The notes beneath the pieces were generated by a model. The model searched no databases, had not been told where the DNA came from, and saw only the letters and a program-made list of their open reading frames with translations. Positions 23,230 through 31,233 of a DNA stretch of 64,000 nt are shown piece after piece. The position numbers and the translations under genes are program-made. The stretch is taken from the NCBI RefSeq assembly GCF_014873765.1, contig NZ_JADBGG010000020.1, forward strand, positions 1 to 64,000, in the 5' to 3' direction. This stretch comes from Desulfomicrobium macestii (lineage in GTDB: Bacteria; Desulfobacterota; Desulfovibrionia; Desulfovibrionales; Desulfomicrobiaceae). Numbering within the stretch: the first letter of the stretch is position 1; every line of letters begins with the position of its first letter.

Positions 23230-24780
23230 ATGCCTCGAATCAATTGGCCGGGATGGGGTGCCGGTTTGGCCCTCGTGGCTTTTGTCCATCATGCGGTCAT
23301 CATCCGGTTGGTGGGCAACGAGTGGGGCAGGGCGGATTTTGACTACTGCTACCTGATACCCCTCGTCATGGCCTACCTTGTCTGGGAGCGACGCGGCGAG
23401 CTTGCTGCCATCCCCTCCAGGGCTTCCTGGGCCGGGCTGTGGGCCTTTGGCGCGGCCGTGTTCTTCCTGCTGCTGGGCGAGCTTGGCGGGGAGTTTCTGT
23501 CCCTGTACATTTCGCTGTGGTTCGCCATCCTCGGCGTGTGCTGGACCCTGCTCGGCGGGCGCAAGCTCAAGGTCATCCTCTTCCCCCTTGCCCTGCTGCT
23601 CATGGCCTTCCCGCCACCTAATTACCTTTACGGCCGCCTGACCCTGGGCATGCAGCTCCTTTCCACGCGCATCGGGGTGGAATTTTTGCACCTGCTTGGC
23701 CTGCCCGCCTTTCGCGAGGGCAACGTCATCGACATGGGCTTTACCCAGCTTGAGGTCGTGGCCGCCTGTTCGGGGCTGCGCTTTCTCATCCCCCTGGCCA
23801 TCGTGGGCATGCTGCTGACCTACTATTTCCGGGAAACGTGGTGGAAGCGGACCCTGCTCATGCTCTTCACCCTGCCCCTGGCCATCGTCATGAACGGGCT
23901 GCGCATCGGGGTCAGCGGCGTGCTGGCGCGCAGTTACGGGCCCGGCATCCTGGAGGGGGCGGCGCACGACACCATGGGCTGGGTCATGTTCCTGGTCTCG
24001 GCCGTGATCCTGCTGGGGTGCATGAAGCTCATGACCGCCAGGGGAAAGCCCATGCTGGTCGTCTTTGCGCCGGTGTCCGGCAGTCCCGCCATCGCGCGGG
24101 TTTCGCTCATGCCGCTTTTGGCCGGTCTGGCGCTTCTGGCGGCCACGAACGGGTATCTGCAATATCGGGCCATGACCCCGGACGTGCTGCCCACGGCCCG
24201 TCCCCTGTCGGCCTTCCCCGTGCGTCTGGGAGAGTGGGAGGGGGTGCGCGTGCCCATGGAGCGAAAGTTCATCGATGAACTCGATTTCACGGATTACGTG
24301 CAGGTCGATTTTCGCAATGGCGGGCAGCGGGCCGTGGATTTCTACGTGGCCTGGTACGACCGGCAGAGCAAGGGCGAGTCCATCCATTCCCCCGAGACCT
24401 GCCTGCGCGGCGGCGGCTGGCGCTTCGAGCGCGACGGGGCGGTGGAGGTTGCCGTGCCGGGCTACAGGACGGTGCGCGTCAATCGCACCATGCTGGAGCA
24501 GAACGGCCGGCGCATGCTCTCCTATTTCTGGTTCCCGGCCCGTGGCCGCTACCTGACCAACGGGGTGGAGCTGAAGCTCTACACCATGTGGGATTCGCTG
24601 ACGCTGCGGCGCACCGACGGCGCGCTGGTCCGGCTCATCACGCCCCTGTATCCCGGCGAAGGGGAGGCGGACGCGGAACGGCGGCTGGTCGATTTTCTGG
24701 CCGTGGCCCTGCCGCCCCTCGAAAGGATGCTGCCGGGCAGGGACCCCGTGCCCGAAGCCATGAACAGGCAGGCGCCATGA
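23230..24780 (+). CDS. xrtD: Exosortase D fused to an EpsI domain
   Basis: A 516-residue protein. Residues 1 to about 285 form the eight-helix exosortase, a membrane transpeptidase that cuts VPxPA/PEP-CTERM tails. The catalytic triad is visible: Cys180 in VVAACSGLRFL, Arg225 in MNGLRIGVSG and His246 in EGAAHDTMGW. Residues about 300-516 are an EpsI-like periplasmic domain with ESIHSPETCLRGGGW. This fusion is typical of VPLPA-specific exosortases (XrtD). GGAG precedes the ATG. It overlaps the next gene by ATGA, forming an operon with a WecA-like enzyme. A near-perfect sigma-54 promoter lies upstream. Confidence 0.93.
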   Translation: MPRINWPGWGAGLALVAFVHHAVIIRLVGNEWGRADFDYCYLIPLVMAYLVWERRGELAAIPSRASWAGLWAFGAAVFFLLLGELGGEFLSLYISLWFAILGVCWTLLGGRKLKVILFPLALLLMAFPPPNYLYGRLTLGMQLLSTRIGVEFLHLLGLPAFREGNVIDMGFTQLEVVAACSGLRFLIPLAIVGMLLTYYFRETWWKRTLLMLFTLPLAIVMNGLRIGVSGVLARSYGPGILEGAAHDTMGWVMFLVSAVILLGCMKLMTARGKPMLVVFAPVSGSPAIARVSLMPLLAGLALLAATNGYLQYRAMTPDVLPTARPLSAFPVRLGEWEGVRVPMERKFIDELDFTDYVQVDFRNGGQRAVDFYVAWYDRQSKGESIHSPETCLRGGGWRFERDGAVEVAVPGYRTVRVNRTMLEQNGRRMLSYFWFPARGRYLTNGVELKLYTMWDSLTLRRTDGALVRLITPLYPGEGEADAERRLVDFLAVALPPLERMLPGRDPVPEAMNRQAP

Positions 24781-26444
24781 ATTTTCTGGTCAGCTTCTAC
24801 ATCGCCTTTCTGCTCTCGACGCTGCTGGTCCCTGTCGGCATCCGTCTCGGGCGACGCTGGGGCATCGTGGACAAGCCGGACCCGCGCAAGGTGCACACAG
24901 GCCTCATCCCGCGCACAGGCGGCATGGCCATCGCACTGGCCACGGTGGTCTCCCTGCTCGTGCCCCTGAACATGTCCCGGGAGCTGTCCGGATACCTGGG
25001 CGGGGGGCTCGTGATCCTCGTCTTCGGCATGTGGGACGACATGCGCGAGCTTGGCTACCGCATCAAGTTCTTCGGGCAGATCCTGGCCATCCTGTTCTTC
25101 ACCCTGGTCTCGGGCATTCAGGTCACCTGCCTCGGCGAACTCCTGCCGGGACTCGTCGTGCATCTGGGGCCGGCGTCCATCGTGCTGACCATCATCTTCA
25201 TGCTCGCGGTCATCAACATCATCAACCTGAGCGACGGCCTGGACGGCCTGGCGGGTGGGCTGTCCCTGCTCATCCTGCTGGCCTGCGCCTTTCTGGGCTA
25301 TATCCAGGAGGCGGTGCTGCCCATCGCCATCACCCTGGCCGTGTGCGGGGGGCTGGTCGGATTCATGCGCTACAACGTGCATCCGGCGGAAGTGTTCATG
25401 GGCGACACGGGCAGCCAGTTCCTGGGCTTCACCATCGGCGCGTGCCTGATCATGCTGACCCAGAACCACTCCATCTACACGCCCATCCTGCCCCTGTTTC
25501 TTCTGGGCACGCCCATCCTCGACACGGCCATGGTCATGTACGAGCGCATCCAGGCCGGGCAGAGTCCGTTCAAGCCGGACAAGAACCATCTGCACCACAA
25601 GCTGCTGCGCGCCGGTCTGACCCAGGAGCAGGCCGTGGTCAGCATCTATTTTTTCCATTTCACACTCATCCTGACCGGCTTTGCCCTGCGCTTTGTGGCC
25701 GACTATGTGGGCCTGCTGCTCTACGCGCTCATTCTGGGAGCGGGGTTCGCGTTCAGGTCTGCGGTGCAGGGCAAGGATGTCAGCGCCGGGAAACTGTATG
25801 CGTCCATAAAGAGCGTGGTCCAGGCGGTCTTTGTCTGGAACACGAAAAGCGTCAATGTGCGCCATTGCCTGTCCTGGCTGTGCTGGAAAAGTTTTTTCCT
25901 GCTCTTCACCTTCTTCTTTTTCACGAACGTCTATTTCATCCGTCATGCTCCGCTGCCGACGGCGCTGGTCGCCCTGGCCGTGCTTGGGATATTGGCCCTC
26001 CTGTACTGGAAAAAAACCGCAGTGCTGGTGCCGTTCATGTACTACGCGATGCTGGCCGTCATTTTGTACGTGGTCGTCTTCGGAGAAGTGATAAAGGCGG
26101 ACAGCGTCTTTCTGGTCATGGGGCCGGACGGGGTGACCGGCATTTTTTATGCCCTGAGCGCGCTGTATTTCGCCTGCATCATCCTGACTCCGGAGAAGGT
26201 GCCGCTCAATGCGCTCGACTACATCCTCATTGCCTTCATCAGTTCCCTCGCGTTGATGTCCGAAGGTCACGCGGAGCTTTTCGAGCTCAGGCAGATTGCC
26301 ATGAAGGCCGTGCTGCTGGGGCTGGGGCTGAACCTGATCTATTCGCGCATCAGCAGAAACAGGGACTATGTGCTCTTCCTGCTGGCCCTGCTCTGCCTGG
26401 AGGCGCTGGTTCTGGCCGTGACCTCCGGCGCGCTCTTGCGATGA
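24777..26444 (+). CDS. WecA/MraY-family sugar-phosphate transferase with membrane extension
   Basis: A 555-residue polytopic protein. Residues 1-330 are an undecaprenyl-phosphate hexosamine-1-phosphate transferase: Asp87-Asp88 in FGMWDDMRE, INIINLSDGLDGLAGG near 145, VFMGDTGSQFLGF near 208 and KNHLHHKLL near 270. All catalytic motifs are intact. Residues about 340-555 add some seven more hydrophobic segments with no domain I recognise. It would start a glycan on lipid carrier; its coupling to xrtD by a four-base overlap suggests that this glycan is the partner or acceptor of the sorted proteins (inference). It is longer than normal WecA (about 360). Confidence 0.88.
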   Translation: MNFLVSFYIAFLLSTLLVPVGIRLGRRWGIVDKPDPRKVHTGLIPRTGGMAIALATVVSLLVPLNMSRELSGYLGGGLVILVFGMWDDMRELGYRIKFFGQILAILFFTLVSGIQVTCLGELLPGLVVHLGPASIVLTIIFMLAVINIINLSDGLDGLAGGLSLLILLACAFLGYIQEAVLPIAITLAVCGGLVGFMRYNVHPAEVFMGDTGSQFLGFTIGACLIMLTQNHSIYTPILPLFLLGTPILDTAMVMYERIQAGQSPFKPDKNHLHHKLLRAGLTQEQAVVSIYFFHFTLILTGFALRFVADYVGLLLYALILGAGFAFRSAVQGKDVSAGKLYASIKSVVQAVFVWNTKSVNVRHCLSWLCWKSFFLLFTFFFFTNVYFIRHAPLPTALVALAVLGILALLYWKKTAVLVPFMYYAMLAVILYVVVFGEVIKADSVFLVMGPDGVTGIFYALSALYFACIILTPEKVPLNALDYILIAFISSLALMSEGHAELFELRQIAMKAVLLGLGLNLIYSRISRNRDYVLFLLALLCLEALVLAVTSGALLR

Positions 26445-26661
26445 GAATCCATGCCAGGCGCAGGGCATGGCATGCCGTGGCGACACTCAAGAGCTTGGGT
26501 TTCTTGGCTTTGATATTGCAATTTCAGGCAACTTGTTCGCTTTGGTTCGCGCCTGGGGCTGGCCTTGCGGGCGAATTTGGGGTGTCTGTCGCTGCACGAC
26601 AACCACGTGTTTGCCGTTTTCATGAAATATTCCGATTTGTTGATTGCGGCCGCGAGAGTTT

Positions 26662-26678
26662 GTCCGAGCTGGTCGGAC
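26662..26678. promoter_or_regulatory. 17-bp island motif, site 6
   Basis: GTCCGAGCTGGTCGGAC: perfect 6-bp arms GTCCGA/TCGGAC with a 5-bp spacer, 168 bp before the TPR gene. Confidence 0.6.
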
Positions 26679-26722
26679 TGGCGTTTGCGCCCTGTCGCGG
26701 GCGCTCCTGGCGCCGTCTGAAT

Positions 26723-26739
26723 GTCCGGCCGGATCGGAC
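26723..26739 (+). promoter_or_regulatory. 17-bp island motif, site 7
   Basis: GTCCGGCCGGATCGGAC, about 61 bp (six helical turns) from site 6, so a factor bound at both would face the same side. Confidence 0.6.
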
Positions 26740-26845
26740 TTTGAACGCTTTTAATTGCTGGCCGGTGCGGGTGCCAAGCGGCTCCGGCGCTTGAAAGACC
26801 GCACTTGCGGAGACTTTGATCGATACACATTCGAAGGAGAGCTGC

Positions 26846-29206
26846 ATGCAGCGGGTTCTATGTTGTTTGCTCATGGCCATGATGCTTTTTGCCTGCGGAT
26901 CCAAGGAGAACCGCAGGGACGATTTTTACGCCAACGGCCTGGGGTTCGAGGAGAGCGGGCGGTATTCCGAGGCCCGGGTCGAGGCCAAGAACGTCATCAA
27001 GCTCGACCCCAACCATGTCGGCGCGTATCTGCTCCTGGCCCGTTGCGCCCTGAAGGATCAGAACTGGCGTGAAGCCTTCGGGAATTTTCAGCGCGCGGCG
27101 GAGCTTGAGCCGGACAATGCCGAGGCCCTGCTCGGGGTGGGGCGGTTGTACCTGCTCTCCGGCGATACAGGCGAGGCCGAAGCGCATGCGGAAAGGATCC
27201 TGGCCAAGGACCCGGCGTCTGTTGACGGACTGCTGCTGCGGGCCGGTGCCATGCTGCGCGGCAAGCGTTTCGACGAGGCCCGAAAGCAGCTCGACGTGGT
27301 CTTTGCGGGGGATCCGGCCAATGAGGACGCGCTGCTGGCGCTGTCGGTCATCCACGCCGAGCAGGGTCAGGGCGCCGAAGCCCTGGCCGTGATTGGCGCG
27401 GGGCTGGTCGCAAGGCCGGACAGCCGGCCGCTGCATTTCAGGGCCGCGAACCTGGCGGCGGACATGGGCGATTATGCCGTGGCCGAAGAGCATCTCCTGA
27501 AGCTCAAGGAGCTCGATCCGGGCAACCGGGGCGTGCAGGTCCTGTTGGCCGCGCTTTACGAACGCATGGGGCTGACCGCGCGGGTGGAGGGCATCCTGCG
27601 TGAGCTGCTGGCGGCCGAGCCCGAATCGGAAGAGGCGCGGCTGCGTCTGGTCGAGTATCTGATGCGCCACGACAAGGCCCAAGACGCCCTGGCCGTGGCC
27701 GGGGAAGGGCAGCCTGCGCCAAGGCTGCGTCTGGCGTCCGCCGGGGTGCTCATGGCCATGGGGCGGGCCGGGGAAGGCGAGGCCGCGCTGGTCGCGCTGA
27801 CCCAGGACGCCGAGGCGGGACCGTCCGGTATCGAGGCCCGGCTCCGGTTGTCCGAGCTCAAGTTGCGTCGTGGCGACCGGAGCGGAGCCCTGGTCGAGGT
27901 GGACGAGGTGCTGCGCCTCAATCCCGCCGATGCCCGGGCCCATGCCGCGCGCGGCCGGATATTCATGCTCCAGGGGCGCTTCGAGGAAGCCCTGACCGAG
28001 CTGCGAATAGCTCTGCACGACGCTCCCGGGGACATGGCCGTAGCCGTGCTCATGGCCCGCGCCCAGTTCGCGCTGGGCAACACGCTGTCCGGGGTGGAGT
28101 CGCTGCGCAATTTTCTTCTGAAGAATCCGGACGCCCTGCCCGTGCGCCTGGAACTGGCCGCGCACCATCAGCGTGCGGGCGAGCCCGACGCCGCGCTCAG
28201 CGTGCTGCAGGACGGCGGGATTGACGGGGTCATGCCTGCGCGGCTGCTGCTGGCCATGGGCGATATCGAGGCCCGGCGCGAACATTTCGATGCGGCCGAG
28301 GTTCATTACCGGCGGGCCGCGCAAGAACAGGAGGCGCTGGTGCCCGCCCTGCTGCGGCTTGGGAGCATGCAGGGCAGCCGCAAGGACTGGGAAGGGGCGC
28401 GGCGCACCTTCGACGAACTGCTGCTGGCCAATCCGGACGCCCACGGCGGCGCCGAGGGCGTGGTGGCCGTGGAACTGGCGGCGGGGCGCGGCGAGGCGGC
28501 CCTGGCCTGGGCCGAAGAGCGGGCGACGTCCCGGTCCGAGGACCCGCTGGCCGCGGACCTGCTCGGCCGTACGGCCCTGCGCCTGGGCGACGCCGGTGGT
28601 GCCGAGAAGGCATTTCGCGAGGCCCAGCGGCGCGCCCCGGAGTGGTCCGTGCCCTCGGCCAGGCTGGCGGGACTGTATGCGTCCACAGGCCGCAAGGACA
28701 CAGCCATGGCCGAGTGCCGCGCCGCTCTGGACAAAAATCCGGACTCCGTGCCCGAAGCCCTGCTGCTCGGCCAGTTGCTGCAACTGGGCGGAGATGCGGC
28801 CGAGGCCGAGACCATCTATCGCAAGCTTCTGGCCCGTCACCCCGAACTGCTGCCCGCGGCCAACAATCTGGGCTATCTGCTGGCCTCTCATGACGCGCCC
28901 ACAACGGAGCAGCTGACCGAAGCCCTGACCCTGGCCACCAAGGCCAGCGCGGGCGGCGACCCGTCGGCGCTCGATACGGTGGGCTGGGTGCATTATCGCC
29001 TGGGCGACAAGGACGCGGCCTTGCAGTTTCTGCGCAAGGCCCACGAGTCCCTGCCCGAGGATTCGGCCGTGACCTTTCATCTGGCTCAGGTGCTGGCTGA
29101 TCTGGGGCAGACCGCGGAAGCGCGCACCCTGCTCAGGGCCCTGCTGGCCCGCGCCCAGGATTTCCCGGATCTGCCCCAGGCCAGGTCGTTGCTGGACGGA
29201 ATCTGA
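26846..29206 (+). CDS. PrsT-like TPR-repeat lipoprotein of the exosortase system
   Basis: A 786-residue protein with a lipoprotein signal peptide (CLLMAMMLFACGSKE, lipobox LFAC) and then tandem tetratricopeptide repeats to the C-terminus; repeat signatures such as AEAHAERILAKDP, AEEHLLKLKELDPGN and AEKAFREAQRRAPEW recur about every 34 residues. It matches the PEP-CTERM-system TPR lipoprotein type (PrsT), usually encoded with exosortases and thought to scaffold export or assembly. The ATG at 26846 follows AAGGAGAG; a start at 26816 would hide the signal peptide. It is very GC-rich, so long antisense frames arise over it that are not genes. Confidence 0.87.
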   Translation: MQRVLCCLLMAMMLFACGSKENRRDDFYANGLGFEESGRYSEARVEAKNVIKLDPNHVGAYLLLARCALKDQNWREAFGNFQRAAELEPDNAEALLGVGRLYLLSGDTGEAEAHAERILAKDPASVDGLLLRAGAMLRGKRFDEARKQLDVVFAGDPANEDALLALSVIHAEQGQGAEALAVIGAGLVARPDSRPLHFRAANLAADMGDYAVAEEHLLKLKELDPGNRGVQVLLAALYERMGLTARVEGILRELLAAEPESEEARLRLVEYLMRHDKAQDALAVAGEGQPAPRLRLASAGVLMAMGRAGEGEAALVALTQDAEAGPSGIEARLRLSELKLRRGDRSGALVEVDEVLRLNPADARAHAARGRIFMLQGRFEEALTELRIALHDAPGDMAVAVLMARAQFALGNTLSGVESLRNFLLKNPDALPVRLELAAHHQRAGEPDAALSVLQDGGIDGVMPARLLLAMGDIEARREHFDAAEVHYRRAAQEQEALVPALLRLGSMQGSRKDWEGARRTFDELLLANPDAHGGAEGVVAVELAAGRGEAALAWAEERATSRSEDPLAADLLGRTALRLGDAGGAEKAFREAQRRAPEWSVPSARLAGLYASTGRKDTAMAECRAALDKNPDSVPEALLLGQLLQLGGDAAEAETIYRKLLARHPELLPAANNLGYLLASHDAPTTEQLTEALTLATKASAGGDPSALDTVGWVHYRLGDKDAALQFLRKAHESLPEDSAVTFHLAQVLADLGQTAEARTLLRALLARAQDFPDLPQARSLLDGI

Positions 29207-29422
29207 TTATTTCGGACAAGGAGCGCCAGGCTCAGTCCTGCCGGGCCGGACAAGTAAAGAACGCGGCTGTCCAGCAGTCTTGGGCTGGAGCATATGCCGT
29301 AAAAGCCGGCTGCCGTGTCCGAAGACTCGATACAGCAAACGCGGCCCTGACATCCCGATGGGTTGCGTGACTTGCCTTGGCAAGGGCGCAGGCCGCGAGT
29401 GGGGTCCGCAAGGTCAGAGGCT

Positions 29423-29439
29423 ATCCCGCGGCATCGGAC
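29423..29439 (+). promoter_or_regulatory. 17-bp island motif, site 8
   Basis: ATCCCGCGGCATCGGAC shares 13 of 17 bases with site 7, including the whole right half ATCGGAC. It lies 74 bp before a sigma-54-like promoter. Confidence 0.5.
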
Positions 29440-29512
29440 AGGCGGTCCGGAAGGGTTGGATGGCATGGCTTCTGGTATTTTATATGCCTGAAATTAAATA
29501 TGAAATAATACT

Positions 29513-29528
29513 TGGTACGAAAGTTTCA
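29513..29528 (+). promoter_or_regulatory. Sigma-54-like promoter
   Basis: TGGTACGAAAGTTTCA matches TGGCACGNNNNTTGCA at all but two defined positions (C4 and G14). The predicted start is about 43 bases before the gene at 29582. Confidence 0.5.
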
Positions 29529-29581
29529 TAAAGAGCGCAGTCCCGGGGCGCAGGACCCCAAAAATCTATTCGGAGGAATAT

Positions 29582-30136
29582 ATGAAATCGGTGAAAATGT
29601 TTTTTGGGATGATGCTGTGCCTTGTGGTACTGGCGGGGCAGGCTCAGGCGGCTATTTCCGATGATATCGTCTTGAATTTTACGAATGTTGATAACACGTC
29701 TATCGTTGCATATGGAAATAGCGTGGGTGTCGAATTTACAGGTTGGTTAACGGTTGATGTTGGTTATCCAATTAGTGATATTGAAGGATTGAAGATAAGT
29801 CCAAGAACTCAAGAATCGATAGCTTCTATTGATTTTAGTTCGACAAGTTCAAATCCACCTCAGTTTAAATCACTTGCCTACTACGTTACTGGATCACCAG
29901 TTGATTATGTTCTTAATTTGTTGAGCGGTACAAGTAGTGTAGGAACTTTAAGTGGTGGGGATGTTTTGAGCTGGGCAGGAGCTTTTGTTAGCTCTATTGT
30001 TTTTACTGTGCCGGCATCTACAACTTTTTATATTGACGATGTCACGGTAACCCCCACCCCCCTCCCCGGTGCCGCCATCCTCCTCGGTTCCGGTCTTCTC
30101 GGTCTTGTGGGTCTGCGCCGCCGCGAGATCATCTGA
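29582..30136 (+). CDS. VPLPA-CTERM sorted protein with AT-rich body
   Basis: A 184-residue exported protein with a signal peptide (MFFGMMLCLVVLAGQAQA) and the tail TPLPGAAILLGSGLLGLVG ending RRREII. The body is a small beta-rich domain with no named family (FYIDDVTVTPT precedes the tail, as in many PEP-CTERM proteins). As in the 20828 gene, the passenger is AT-rich, while the final 80 bases are GC-rich with C-runs. A strong GGAGG site precedes the ATG. It is the last sorted protein of the island. Confidence 0.8.
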   Translation: MKSVKMFFGMMLCLVVLAGQAQAAISDDIVLNFTNVDNTSIVAYGNSVGVEFTGWLTVDVGYPISDIEGLKISPRTQESIASIDFSSTSSNPPQFKSLAYYVTGSPVDYVLNLLSGTSSVGTLSGGDVLSWAGAFVSSIVFTVPASTTFYIDDVTVTPTPLPGAAILLGSGLLGLVGLRRREII

Positions 30137-30158
30137 GCTGCATCTTTTCTGACTTTAT

Positions 30159-30202
30159 CCCGGCTTGAAAGACAGTATTCTTTCTTTCATGCCGGGTTTT
30201 TT
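30159..30202 (+). terminator. Rho-independent terminator
   Basis: CCCGGC...GCCGGG, extended by TGAAAGA/TCTTTCA, followed by a T-run. Confidence 0.85.
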
Positions 30203-30330
30203 GTTGCTTTTTTTTTGTTTAGAAGCGTGCATCGCGCCAAATTTGAAACAAGATATCGCTCTTTTATTGATTATCGCTCTCATTATGTGAAAATATAGAG
30301 AATTAATTTTAAACATTATGATATAAATAT

Positions 30331-30359
30331 TTGCAAAAAAAGAGTATCGTGTATAGAAT
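30331..30359 (+). promoter_or_regulatory. Sigma-70-type promoter
   Basis: TTGCAA and TAGAAT with exactly 17 bases between, in an AT-rich stretch. The predicted start is about 55 bases before the small membrane protein gene at 30422. Confidence 0.5.
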
Positions 30360-30421
30360 GCTGTCTTGACTAGTTTAAGAGCACTGAATAAAGAGCATAC
30401 TCAAAAAAAGAGAGGATCACA

Positions 30422-30580
30422 ATGCGAGTCTGGTTACCCGATTGCGTCTACAAATCATTTCATCTTTTTGTCGGAACAGTTGGACTGGCCGGGTGCATGG
30501 TCGGGAGTCCCGCCAGTCTGGCTCTTGGTGGAGTGCTCATGCTTTATAGCGGCGGGGTTTATTGTATGCGTAAAGGGTAG
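30422..30580 (+). CDS. Small membrane protein (52 residues)
   Basis: A short gene supported by an AGAGG site six bases before the ATG, a sigma-70-like promoter and a plausible protein. It reads MRVWLPDCVYKSFHLF, then hydrophobic segments with a Gly-rich second helix (ALGGVLMLYSGGVYCM) and ends RKG. Two short transmembrane helices are likely. I do not recognise a named family, although small proteins with a WLP start and two helices do occur beside exosortase genes. A PilZ-domain gene follows after 78 bases, so the two may form a c-di-GMP-linked unit. Confidence 0.5.
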   Translation: MRVWLPDCVYKSFHLFVGTVGLAGCMVGSPASLALGGVLMLYSGGVYCMRKG

Positions 30581-30658
30581 GGGGGAGGCGGGGACAGAGG
30601 CTTTTTTCCTTTGCCCACTCATCAGGCGGTATTCACCATCCAAAAGCGGAGCTGGACA

Positions 30659-30982
30659 GTGCAGGATAAGAGAAAATCGCAGCGCAGAGCGTCCTTGACG
30701 CGCTGTACGGTTGAGAAATGCTTTTCAAGGAACGGGCAGATTCCTTCCCGGGCCGTGAATTTCAGCGCCACCGGATTCATGCTCGAAATGGACTACCCCC
30801 TGTCTCCCGGCGAGACCATCAAGATCCAGTTCGCTCCCGATTCCGACGAGACGCGTTTGTACGGCAAGAGCGTGTGCCTGGGCATGGTCCGCTGGTGCGC
30901 CGCCCAGGACGGCAGCTGCGGCGGGTTCTACGGAGTGGGCGTCGAGCTCGCGAACCAGGCTCCACGGCGGTACAATTACTAG
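30659..30982 (+). CDS. PilZ-domain protein, probable c-di-GMP receptor
   Basis: A 107-residue single-domain PilZ protein. The two binding segments are visible: the basic N-terminal KRKSQRRASLTR (RxxxR type) and VNFSATGFMLEMD (in place of the usual D/NxSxxG). PilZ proteins bind cyclic di-GMP and alter exopolysaccharide or motility functions. I use the GTG at 30659 with a GGAG site; the TTG at 30611 has no ribosome site and adds residues before the RxxxR motif. Its place at the end of the exosortase island suggests control of matrix production (inference). Confidence 0.8.
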   Translation: MQDKRKSQRRASLTRCTVEKCFSRNGQIPSRAVNFSATGFMLEMDYPLSPGETIKIQFAPDSDETRLYGKSVCLGMVRWCAAQDGSCGGFYGVGVELANQAPRRYNY

Positions 30983-31233
30983 CTTTTCCATGCGGTTCTG
31001 TTTTGGTTGCGCCTGTCCCTTTGGGGATGGGCGTTTTTTTTGGGGGGAGGTGTGACGCGGTTAGCCCGAAATCGTTGATTTAAGCCTTTTGGTGCATGAC
31101 CCGGCTACTTGTGAATGCACGCACTTTAAGGCGCAAAAGACTGCGCACCCACGTGGAGCATATGTTTTGCTGGTTGACTTTGCCTTCGGAGCTTATAGAC
31201 TTAGTCTTGAACTTAGCTAATATTGGAGGGCCT

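Larger units (their letters stand above)
26445..26845. other. Intergenic control region before the TPR gene
   Basis: Holds motif sites 6 and 7, 61 bp apart. A sequence at 26505 has GG-N10-GC spacing but lies upstream of both motifs and 340 bases from the gene, so I do not call it a promoter. No gene is visible. Confidence 0.45.
29207..29581. other. Intergenic control region
   Basis: Contains motif site 8 and a sigma-54-like promoter before the next sorted-protein gene. No gene is visible. Confidence 0.45.

Noticed and set aside
24579-26486. Minus-strand open frame of 635 codons over the WecA-like gene
   Set aside because: It lies antisense to a gene with intact family motifs, and its translation is Gln/His/Asp/Gly-rich low complexity typical of shadow frames in GC-rich DNA.
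26505-26520. Sigma-54 promoter for the TPR gene (TGGCTTTGATATTGCA)
   Set aside because: GG and GC spacing is right, but three of the inner bases differ. It lies 340 bases from the gene and upstream of both motif sites.
25031-26794. Plus-strand open frame of 587 codons in the second frame of the WecA-like gene
   Set aside because: It is a frame-shifted reading of the membrane protein gene, rich in His, Arg and Gly, without a start signal.
26858-29080. Minus-strand open frame of 740 codons over the TPR gene
   Set aside because: It is antisense to a clear TPR lipoprotein; the composition (Gln, Gly, His, Arg) is that of a shadow frame and there is no ribosome site.
30366-30698. Plus-strand 110-codon frame overlapping the small membrane protein gene
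   Set aside because: The frame used at 30422-30580 has a ribosome site and a sensible membrane protein; the longer frame has neither.
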